From NCBI GenBank assembly GCA_963615055.1, contig CAVEFO010000017.1, positions 1 through 32,574 on the forward strand: DNA of 32,574 nt. The letters are read 5' to 3'. Positions 14,432 to 26,500 of the stretch are shown one piece after another. Position 1 is the first letter of the stretch. The number at the start of each line of letters is the position of its first letter. Below the pieces are notes generated by a model. The model saw nothing but the letters and a program-made list of their open reading frames with translations, was not told the origin of the DNA and did no database searches. Origin of the DNA: UBA1822 sp963615055 (lineage in GTDB: Bacteria > Bacillota > Negativicutes > Veillonellales > Dialisteraceae). A program made the translations under genes and the position numbers.

Positions 14432-14507
14432 ATAAAATAAATATAATTCTATGGATTTTTACGATTTTTCACTCGATTATTTTTTTGGAGAAAGAGAGTG
14501 GATCGGT

Positions 14508-17500
14508 ATGAATACGGTTTCTCGGAAGATTGGGAAAAAAGAGCGGACTTTTTTGATGGCGCGTGTGGTATTGGCGTTGGGCGTTTTCGGCGCGTTGGCG
14601 CCGGCGGCGTGGGCGAATGTTGTCGTGAAGGATTCGTCTGCGTACGGAAACACGGTAAAGACGACGGTCGTCGGGAGCGGGACGCAGTATGACATTACGA
14701 ATCAGCAGCTCTCGGCGGATAAGACGGCGGCGCTCAATCGTTTCAGTCAATTCGATCTGGGGGCGGCAGACATCGCCAATCTGCACATGGGCGAGGCGTC
14801 GCACCAGATTAATATCGTCGATTCGAAAATCAATATCGACGGTGTGGTGAATGCGCTCAAGAACAACAAGATCGCCGGCGATGTGTATTTCATGAGTGAA
14901 AACGGGATTGCGGTCGGCGCGTCGGGCGTTTTCAATGTGGGGCGGTTGACGCTGGGGACGAATACGAGTTTTGGGACGGCGTTGTTTGCGGGGACGTCCG
15001 GGCTGAGTAATTTTTATACGGCGTCTGCGAAAGATCGCGCGGATATGATGCGGGATTTTGTCATCGGGAAGAAAGGCGGTGATATTTCCGTAGCCGGCAC
15101 GGTGAATGCGGCAGAGGCTGTCGTTGCGGTGGCCGGGGGCTCTTTGAAGCTGGAAACGGGCTCGAAAATTTACACGGGCGCGACATTCAAAGATCTTACG
15201 AATGCGACGGCGGCGGAGTATCGTGCGCCGCTTTTGAATACGGAAGGCGTCACGTCGGCGACGGTGGCAAAGATCACGGACGGCGGGATTGCGCTCGCGG
15301 CGAATGGCGATGTTACCTTGAAAGGGACGTTGTCCTCGGCCGGGTGGGACATCACGGCGGAGACGCAAAAGGATCTCACGGTGTCCGGTGCGACGGTCAC
15401 ATCCGGCGGCGGAAATATCGCATTGACGGTCGCTGTGTCGGAAGGAAAATTGCAGGCGGATCCCACGAAAACGCCGGAGAATGGCGGCTATCTTGTCATT
15501 AAGGACGCGTACATCGATTCGTCTTCCGATGACAAAAAAGCAGGAAACATCGAAGTGACGGCGGTGCGCACGGCGATGGGTGTCGCGCGCATCGATGCAG
15601 ACGATTCGACAATCACGGCGGAAGGGAAAAACGGCAAAGACTCCGGCAATGTGACGATCCACGCGACGGCTGAGACGAATCTGTGGAATTGGGATATCGG
15701 CGACGGCGCGTATGCCCAAATCAAAATGGGTAAGAGCAGTAAGACCGGAAACACGATTATCGGCGACAATGTCGATATCGCGGCGCGCTCCGGGACAAAG
15801 GGAAACCTGAGCGACGAAGAAGGCTCGCAGACGAAGACGGCAGCCGAGGTCGAGGCAGCCATTAAGACGGACGGGGATGAAACGTTGTCCGATGTGGTTG
15901 GCGGTTTTGCGCAAAGTTTCATTGTGGTCGGCGCGGTGTCTTCCGTGAAATCGGAGGCGGAAGTCGAGATTGAAAAGACAAATCTTTCGGCGGCGGGGAC
16001 GACGGACGACGGTATAGATCACGGAAATTTATCCGTGCTTTCTTCGGCGACATCCGCTGTGGAAACATTCAATATCGGCGGAGCCGGTCACGGATGGAAT
16101 GTGGGCTTCAGTAAAATCAAATCGAATGTAAATATCGACAACAGCAGTCTGTATGCGAAAAGGGACATGAATTTGTCATCTCTCGGCGACAATACGGTGG
16201 ATCTGACATTCAAAGACATGAGTCTTTTGGATGAAAAATGGTATACGGGACTCGTGGTGTCGGTCGGGTCTCTGAAATCCCGCGTCGGGACCACGGTTGG
16301 GCAAAGTGCGGTACTGACGGCCGGCGGTAATGTGACGGCGACGGCGAAATCGGATCGCACGTTTTCCGCGATAACGTCGGGATATGGGAAAGTGGCGGCC
16401 GCGGTCACGGTGGGCATCATAGATACGCGCGCGGATGCGAATATCGCCGGGAAAGTGTATGCCGGCGGCGATGTGACGGCGCATGCGGAGACGACGATGA
16501 CGAAGACCGGAGATGTTTACAATCCGGATACGGCCTCCGCGGTTTCCGCGACCGGGGATTCGGCTATCTCGCCGGCGACGAAGGCGTTTTCCAATTACGC
16601 GATGCCACTCTGGGGACGTCTCAAGGCTTGGTTCGGCTTTGCTGCCAATAATGAGCAGGCGCAAGCACTTTCCAATAAATGGGGCATCAATGGGGCGGCG
16701 TCCGTTTTGATGAGCGAAAATTCCGCGTATGCGAATGTCAGTGGCAGTGTACGCGGCCTTTCGAGTGCGCAAGAGAGCGGGCGCTATGTCGGCAGTGATA
16801 CGGCAGCGGCCAAATCTTTGGCGGTCACGGCGGAGACGGTGGCGCGCACGAGCAATATTTCCGGCGTGTATCAATTTGAAGCGACGAAAACGAATCCGGA
16901 CGGCGAAGAAGAAACGACACGAAAAGAAAAGACGGTCGGTATCGCCGTTTCCTATACATCCCAGAAGAATCATTCCGATGCGGCCATCACGGGGGATGTG
17001 AAGACGACCGGAAACGTGACAGTCGATGCGAAGACGAAGATTCCGTGGCAAACGTCCTATGCATCGGGTGATACATGGCAGACGATCAAGGATGCGATAT
17101 TACGCTTGGTGCTTAGTCGAGAGAATGAGTGGTTTTATCCGCTGGTGGACAGCTGGTCGCAAGTGGCCGGGAAGGCGGAAAATGCATCCTATGCGGCATC
17201 CGTCGTTTGGATGAATTATGACAACAGTGCCAAAGCGTATATTGGGAAAGCGGACGGCGCCACTTCGGCGGCGAAAGTGGAGGCCGGCGGCGATGTGGCG
17301 GTGACCGGTACGACGGATGTCACGACGGTGAATTTCACCGGCAGTATCCCGACCATTTTGAAATCATCTCCGGCGATGTTCTGGAAACAGTCGGCTCTTT
17401 TCAATATTGACGGATTGGATCCGACGAAAGCGGCCGAGCAGGGACTCGGCGGCGCGCTTTTGTGGATGAAACAAAAGAATACGACGGAAGCCTATATCGA

Positions 17501-20500
17501 CGGCGGAGCGACGGTGACGGCGACGAAAGGGAAAACGGACGTCAAAGCCGAAACGGATGCGCTGAATCTGGGCATCACGACGGCGGGCGGCGCGGCGCAA
17601 ACCGTCGCTTTCGATGCGTCCGTCGGGCTGAATCGAATCGACAACACGACGAAGGCGCGGATTGAAAATGCGAATATCACGGCGGCCTCGCTGGCTTTGT
17701 CGGCGACCGATATGTCGAGAAATATCAATTTGGCGGGCGGTGTCGGTGTGAGCGGCGCGACAGGAATCGGTGCATCCATTGCCTACAACGGCATTTACCG
17801 CACGACGGATGCGATCTTGTCCGGCAATCTGACTATCACGGGCGATGCGGACGTCAATGCGAAAAATACCGGCAGCATCATCGCCGTTTCCGTCGCGGGC
17901 GCCGTGACGTATAACAACAACCGGCCGCAGGAAAATATTGAAAATGATGCCGGCAGCGTCGGGATCCATTTTGCCGATGAAGACGGAAACGATCAGGCCA
18001 TGGAGCTGGAGGATATCCTCGAAGACTTTGACGGAAGTGATGCGCTCAGTCGGAGTGAGAGTTCTTTTGAAGAAATGGCCGGAAATGATGCAATCGGACA
18101 GGAAGAAGTCGGCGAGGCGAAAAGGAGCTGGGCGGTCGCGGCTGATTTGTCTTTGAATGCCATTCATGATACGGCGCGTGCGCATGTGATCAAGGCAGCA
18201 AGCGGCGCGACCTCGATCACGGCCGATGCGCTCCGTGTCAATTCCGGCAATGACAGTCTGATTTTTGCGGGATCGGGCGCGGTCGCCGCCGATACGACGG
18301 AAGAAAAAGGAAACGCGATCGCGGGCAGCTTCATGTATAATGCGATCACGAGCACGAATGAAGCGTATGTGGACGGCGCGACGTTGTCACTCATCGGCAC
18401 AAAGAAGAAAAATGACAAGGGCGAGGTCATTGATGAGGCGCTCTCGGTCGCGGCGAAGAATGCGGAAACGATCACGAATATTGCGGCCAGCGGCAGCGGT
18501 ACATCCAAAGGAACGTCTGTCGCGGGGCAGATAAGCCTGAATCTCATTGACAATACGGTCAAAGCGCGTGTGAAAGATGCGGCTGTTTCTGCCGATAAGG
18601 CTATGTCAATCAAGGCGGAGGATGCCGGGACGATCAATTCGTACACCGGTGCGTTTTCGATTGCCAAAGATGACGAAGGAAAGGCTGTGGGCGGCTCTCT
18701 TGATGTGAATATTATCAAAGGAAATACGGAAAGTTTCGCGGAAAATACGTCTTTCGGCAAGACGGCGACAGGCGAAGCGGCCGGCAGTCTTTCCGTCACG
18801 GCGGAAGAAAAGAGCGATTTGACCGCGATCACGGCATCGGCGGCCGGCGCGGGGAAATTTGCCGGCGGTTTCTCCATTTCCGGGAGTTCCATCGACAATA
18901 CGGTCAAGGCCTATGTCAGCGGAAGCAAGGCACTCGATATTGGCGCGCTGTCGGTTTCGGCTGGCAATCACGGCACGTCGACGGTCGGTGTCGGGGCGAT
19001 CGGCGTTTCCAAAAATACGGCGGTCGGGGCATCGCTCGCCGTCATGGTGAATCATTCGACGGTCACGGCGTATGCGGCCGGCGATGAAAAGAAAAATACG
19101 GCGTGGAAGACGAAGGGCATTTCCGTCACGGCGGAGAATTCCTACAACGGCTCGGCATCCGATTCCGAAGACGATTCGAAAGCGAAAGTGGTCGCCATCG
19201 GTGCGGCCGGCGGCAAGGATCTCTTCGCGGGTTCGGGCTCGATCACGGTGAGCCATGTGACGCAGACGACGGATGCGTATCTGGGCAAAGGGAAATACGA
19301 CACGCAAAACGGCGATGTAACAATCAAAGCGCAGAACAAAGCCAATCTTTTCGGCATGGCGGGCGGCCTCTCCGTTTCCAAAGGGACGGGGATCGGCGCG
19401 GCGGTCGATGTGCAGAAATACATCGGGCACACGTACGGCGGCATCAAGAGCGGTGCCGAATTGCGGAACGCGACGAAAACGGATGTGACGGCGGATTCGT
19501 CCGAAAAAATGACGTCGATTGCGGCGGCGGCCGGGATCGGGCTCCAGAATGGCGGTGGTGCCGGTGCGGCCGGGGCGCATGATGTCACGACGGACACGAA
19601 GGCGTATATCGGCGAAGATGAGGAAAATGCGGCAAAGACGGATCTCTGGGATGCAGGAAATGTGAGCGTCACGGCGAGCGATGTGACGACGCTTTCGACG
19701 GGCAGCGGCGCGGCCGGCGCTTCGGCGGAAGGCAAAGTCGGCGCCGGGCTTTCGGCTGCCGTGGAAGTGGTCGACAAGACGGTGCAGGCCTCCGTGGGAA
19801 AGAATACGTATATTTCCGATACGACGACGACTAAAGAGTCTTCTCTGACCGTCAAAGCGACGAATACGGGTGATTCCACGACGGCGGCGGCCGCGCTCGG
19901 CGTCACGGGGGGCGAAGGCCTCGGCGTGGCGGGAAGCGCGTCCGAGACATTCGTGAATTATACGACGAATGCTTATGTCGGAGAGAATACTTATGTAGAT
20001 GTGAACGGAGACGTGACGGTCCGGGCTGATTCGAGCTTCACGCAGGGAGCCGGTGCGGGCGGTGTCGGCGGCAGTGCGACGGGCGGCGTGGGTCTCACCA
20101 ATTCCACGGTTTCCTTTACGGGAACGACGAATGCGTATTTGGCGAAAGAGGCGTGGGTGATTGCCCAAGCGGGTAAAGCGGATATTACGGCCACGCATAC
20201 GACGAATTTGACGTATGCGACGGTGGCGGGCGGTATCGGCGGACAGCTGGGTGTCGCCGGTACGGTGGGCGCCAATGTGCTCCATACCACGACCCGCGCT
20301 TACACCGGGCAGAGTACATATCTGGCTACAAAGGACGGGGTTTCTTTGTCTGCGACGGATGACACGACGTTTAGCGGCGGAAACGGCGGTCTCGGCATCG
20401 GTCTCGGCGGCGGTGGCGGCGGGGTCGCTCTTGCGGTGGCAAAAGTCGTCAAGGACACGGAAGCCTATGCCGGTCACGGGGCGACACTTCGTGCGACGGA

Positions 20501-23500
20501 GGGAAATGTGTCGCTTGCGGCGAAGAATACCGAGAATTGGACAAATATTTCCGTCCAAGGCGGCGGCGGTACGAGTTTGGGATTGGCCGGCGCGGTCAAT
20601 GTCAATTATTTGAATGCGACCACGAAGGCCTATACGGAAAGCAATGTGGAAATCGGCGCGGACAAGGGCAATGTGTCTTTGGATGCGACACATGAGATGT
20701 CGAAATGGATGAGCGGTGTCTACGGCGCAGCCATTTCCGCCGGCGGCTCCGTCGGTGCGGCCATTGATGTGGGCGTCATCCGCACACAGACGAATGCCTA
20801 TCTCGGCGCGGCCAATGTCGTGAAGGCGACGGAAGGAAATGTGTCCGTCACGGCCAAGGAAGAGATGAAGAATATGCTGACGAATGCGGTGGCGGCCGGG
20901 ATCGGCGACGTGGGCGTTTCCGGCAGTATTTCCGTTTACAGTTTCGGAAATAAGCTCTCCGATTCCGATAAAGCGCTGACGTCCGGCAAGGCAAAGAAAG
21001 ACGGAGGCACGGTCACGCTGGAGACATGGCTCGATGAAGCGATGAATCAATCCGATGTGGGATCAGCCATGGGGGTATACAGTCATTCGACATTGGGAAC
21101 GATCCAGGAAAAGGCAAAGGAGAAAGTGTCGTCCGATGCGCCGGAAATGGCCGGCGAAAAAGGAACGCTGGCGGCCGTCGGGGCGGCGACGGATGTCGAT
21201 GCGAAAAATATCACGGTGAAATCCGATGACAATATCGCCATGAAAAACGGGATGGGCAATGGGTCGGGCAGCGCGACGTTTTCGGCCGGTGCCTCCGTCA
21301 GTGTGGTGAATATGGATACGCAGACGCAGACGAAAGTGGGCGATTGGGCGACGCTCGATGCGACGGAAAATATCGCGGTGGAGGCCGCATCCGCGCATAC
21401 GATGACGAATGTGACGGTCGGCGCGTCTGTCTCCGGCGCGGTTTCTCTGCAAGGGACGGAGGAAACGTGGAATGACGAGAGTCACGTCAAGGTGCTGATC
21501 GGAAAGAATGCACGCATCGCGATGCTTTCCGCTGGGAAAATCAATATCGGTACGACGAATATGCGGACATTCGATTCCACGCTCGTCGGCGCTTCGGGCG
21601 CTTTGTACGGCGCGTTGAACGGGGCGGTCATCACGGCATCGATCACGGGAAGCGCAGAGACGACGCTGGAGAGCGGCAGCACGGTCGGCGGTGCGTACAA
21701 TGAAGAACAAAAGGCATTGGAAACGCCGACGGTCGATATTTCTTCAAAAGCGGATACGAAATTGGTGGCGGGCGCCGTGGGAGCGAGCGCGGGCTTTTTC
21801 GGCGGTACGGGGACGGGTGTCTCGCTGTCTTCGGAGGTGACGGCCAAGACGGAAATTGACAGCAATGCGACGCTTTTGGGAGGCGCGATTTCCGTCTTGG
21901 CAGAGAATACGCCGATTTTGAAAGCAACGTCGACGGCGGTCAGCGTCGATGGCGGTGCAGTCGGGATCACCGTCGCAAAGACCGTGTCCAAGGACAAAGC
22001 GCTCGTGAAAGTGGGAGACGGCGCGCGTTTCTATACGAAGGGTGCCTTGACGCTGCAGGCCGCGATGAAGAAACCGGAGGATACGAATTTTAAAAATGCG
22101 TATGCGAGCGCTATTGCGGGTGCGGGCGGTGTCGTGGCCGGCGCGGTCGCGTTGTCGCAGGTGACGTTGGATCAAGAGACGGGCGTCGATATCGGAAAGA
22201 GTGCGCAACTTTACGGGAAAACCGTCACGATTCTCTCTGATCACAAAGACAGCGAAGATCTCAGTATGAATTCGGTGGGCGCGGGGTTGGCATCCGGCAC
22301 GGGCGGCGATTTGCGGCTTTCCGTCACGTCTAATTCCCATGTCACCGTGGATGATGGGACTGTGATTTCCTCGACGGATGAAACGACGGTGGCCGCGCGC
22401 AACGAATCGGAAAGAAATCCGGAAAACAATCGGACATCGCTCAGCATCGGCGCTTCCTTGGCGGGGGGCACCGGTGTCAATTCCGTGAGTGAAATCACGC
22501 ACAATACGAAGGTGGAGCTGGGGAAGGTCGGCGTTTGGGCGAATGCGGCACTGACAGAGGAAGAGAAGCAAAAGGGCGTGACCCTGTACGATAAAAAAGC
22601 CATCGCCATCGAAGCAACGAGCAGAATCACATCCAAAGAAGATCACGATCTCTACGGCGGTTCGTTTGCCGTGGCCGTGGCCGGCATTAAAAACAAGACC
22701 ACAGCCACGGCCAATACGAGTGCGCTTATTGCGGATGGCGCTACCCTTTATGCGGGAGACACAGAAGCGGCGAATGCGACAGGGAAACAGGAAGATTACG
22801 CCGGCACGGACGCCAAGACATACGATGCCTCGTATCGGGGCGGCTCTATTGCCGTCGGGACGCGAAATGATGCCGATATTTCGAGTCAGACCACGGTGGA
22901 TGTCATCGGTCTTGTCGGGGCGGCCGGCTCTTCGAACGATGTGACGTACAACAATCATTCGGCGGCGACATTCGGTGCGACGGCCGAGACGGCCAAGGGT
23001 GATATTTTCGTCGCGAGCGGGCGGGATACGAAGGCCGAGGCCGGCGACGTCACCGTCCGGGCGCACAGCGATTTGCTGAGTGTATCGATCGTTCCCATCA
23101 CGGATCTGGAGGATCCGTTGGCGAAAATTGCCGGTGATTCCAAATTGAAGGTGACGGATAAGGCCGATCTCCGCAGCGATCGGGATATTCATCTTTTGGC
23201 GAATAAAGGGAATCTCACGGTGAAAGCGTCCGGGGAGACGAAATCGTGGACGAGCGTGATTCGCGATGCTTTCACGAGTGGGAATACAGTCGGGAAACAA
23301 GAGGTGTCGGTCACATCCGAGACGGAAATAGACGGGAAGGCAGCGACCGGGATTCACAGAAACAAGACAATCACGGTCGGCGGCCGTGTCGGCACGGATG
23401 GGAAATGGATCACGACGGTCACGAGCGACGGCGATATTTCCTATGCGTACAGCGCATCGAAACCGGTCGACAGTGAACTTTTCAAGCGCTATGACGAGCT

Positions 23501-26500
23501 CAAGCAGCTTCTGCAAGATTACGGCGGCGGCGAGGCGGCCAAAGCGGCGTATGAGGCCGAGCTGGCCTTCCTCGAAGAAAAAATGGTCGAAGAAGGGTTG
23601 GGCTATTTCGAGACGGCAAAAGACGGAAGCAAGCGTTTTATTCGCATGGCATATACAGCAAGCTCCGAACTCGCCGATGCGAAAGCCATGGAAATTTTCA
23701 ATGAGCAGAATCGTGAAAAATTCTTGGCGGATATGAATCAGAAACTGGGTGAGGCACAGAAGCAGTGCGATGCGTTTGCGGATGTAGAAGCGCAGAAGAA
23801 AGTGTATGATGATGCAAAATCAGCGCTCGTGAAGGCGCAAGTCGAGGCCAAAGAGCAGCAGCAACAATACAACCAGCTGACGATGGCGATTGATCAGGCG
23901 GCGCAAAAGGCGGGCGTGACGTCGGAGGAATACATTGCGCAAAATTCCAAATCGGATTTGGTCACGAAATACAGCGAGAGCAAAGCGAATTGGGAAAGTG
24001 CGCAGACGGCGGAAACGACGGCGACGGCGCTCATAGGAGAGGCGAAGGCCGGTTTTGTGGCGCTTGTGGACGCTTACAATACGGCGTATGACAGAGACCT
24101 TTTGGGCGATCCGGAGAAAATCGGCAGCGCGGAACTTTCGATTGAAAACAAATTGCTGGACGATCAAAAAACCGATTGCCAGAATCGAATTGATACGTAT
24201 TTGAACGACATCGAGAAGCTAAAAACGCAGATTTCAGCGACGGAGAAATTTTTTGCCAACGGTGGGACTGAGGATGCCAATGGGGAATTTTGGTATGGCG
24301 GTCAAAAATGGGTCACGGTCGATGGGAGCGGAAATCCCGTGGATTCGAGCGTGGACGGTGCGATTTACCTTCTTCATAAGAACGAATATAAACAGATGAC
24401 GCATGATGTCACGATCGGGGAGATTACGGTGCAGCTGGGTGACGTCTTGCTCGAAGGGGACAATGTGTACGGCAGCGGTACGCTTTCGGCCGGGACGGAC
24501 GCGACGGTCACCGTCACGAACAATTCACCGAACGAGCTTGTTGTGGGCGACATTAAAGTCGTGGGCCGCGGCGGTACGACCGGGACGGATCAGGGCGGCG
24601 GTATCTATTACAACGGGAAACGCCTGAAAGAGACCGGAAAGACTGTCACCGAGCAGATCAAAGCGATGAATAAAGACGCGACGAAAGCTGTTTCCTTTAC
24701 GACAAAGACGGAGGCGGATACGAAAGCCCCCTCGGTTTCCGTGACCAATGAATTCAGGCCGTCTTCGTATCGGGACGATGACGGTGCGCCCATCTACATG
24801 GCGTCCGGCATCGATTTGTCCGGCTACATTTACAATCCGCGCGGCAGCGTCACGGTCACGAGTGACTACGGCGATGTGTCGAATCACGGCCATATTTACG
24901 CCGGCTCGGTGAAGATTGACGTAAAGAACGGGGATTACATCCAAGTCGCGGATTTGGCCAAGAACGGCAGCATCACGAGCGTGGGCGGCAATCCGATGGA
25001 CGTCAACGGAAACAAAGCGACGCTCGATGAGACCGGGATCCAAGCGAACGGGAATATTTTCATCAGCGCGCGCTATCTCAATATCAATTCCAAAATCCAA
25101 AGCGGCACGGCGGCCAAGACCGTGGAGATTCCGTCCGATTACAAGATTTACTACATGGACGGCAGCGAAAAACATTTCGTGACGGAGATCACCGATGAAG
25201 TGAAAGGAAAGACGCTTTTGGTCGCCGATGCGGCCGGAAACGGCATCGACGGGATCCGCTATGATTGGAATACGGATCGTTTCGTCGTGGAGGATACCGA
25301 GATTCGCGGCGGGCATATTTCCCTTGTCGGCACGATTTTGAATACGACGAACGATAGGTCGAAGGCGAGAATCGAAGCGCTCGACGGCTACGGCGGCATC
25401 ACGGTCAAAAACAATTCCGATAAGGATTTGGAGATTCAGTCGCTGTCGACCGGGGAAGGGAAACAGGGGAAGATTGAAATCACCGATTTGGATCGCTCGA
25501 CGGGAAATATCACGAGAAAGACGACGTATACGAGAGAAAACGGGCAGATTGTGATGTCCGTCCAGAAATATGCGGGCGGCTCGACGGCGGGCGATCCGGA
25601 AGTGACGCGCTACGAGGAAAATGCGGGCGTCTACAAACCGGCGTCCGGCAGCTACTACAATTACCAGATCGGGCAGGACATGAGCGTCACGTATACATAC
25701 GAGATCAATGATACGCGGATGGATTGGTGGGGCATCGCGGACAAGGAACCGACTGCGGAGGAAATGGAGGCGAAAGGCGCCAAGGAAGATATAAAGATCA
25801 ATGGCGATCCCAAGACACTGCAGGGCGGCGCTTTCATCGGGGATTCCAACAACGTCGGGACGATCACCCAAGCGGGCGAGGATTATCAAGTTTCCACCAC
25901 GACCAATAAAGGCGAAAAGACGACGGTGAGTTTCGAAAAGACGTCCACGCGTCTTTGGTACACGATCTGGCTCGCGAAGAAATACAATTATAAGCTCACG
26001 CAAAAGAGCTACGACACGGATGTCACGCAGTACTCCATGAAAGCGGATTACAATATCGGGATCGGCTTTATGGGAAACGCAAACGGCGGGACGGTCAGCG
26101 TCGATGGCGGAACCAAAGATGTGTATCTCAATGGGATGGTGCAAAACGGTGCCGGCGAGACATCTTTGACCGGGCAGAATATTGTACAGCAATCGGTATC
26201 AGGCTATATCAAGACAGGGAGTTTAGCACTTTCGGCCACGGAAAATGCGGGCACGAAGGGGGCGCTCATTCGGACGGATGCGACGGATATTTCCGGGACG
26301 GCGGGGCAAAACTTCGGCGTCGATGTGCTGGGCGGCTCCGTCAATGTCGGCGATATTACGGCCGGTAAGACGGCCATCTTGCAGGCTAAAGACGGTGATT
26401 TGATCCAAAAGGCGGGCGCCGCGATGACGGCAGACCGTGTCGAGCTCGTTTCCGGCGGCGTGATTCGCGGGACGGATGCCGAAGGGAAGGCTGCTTCTTT

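Noticed and set aside
14451..14507. ATG 14451 as adhesin start.
   Set aside because: It has no ribosome binding site, lies only about 20 bp after the -10 box, and would put an acidic, aromatic stretch before the signal peptide.
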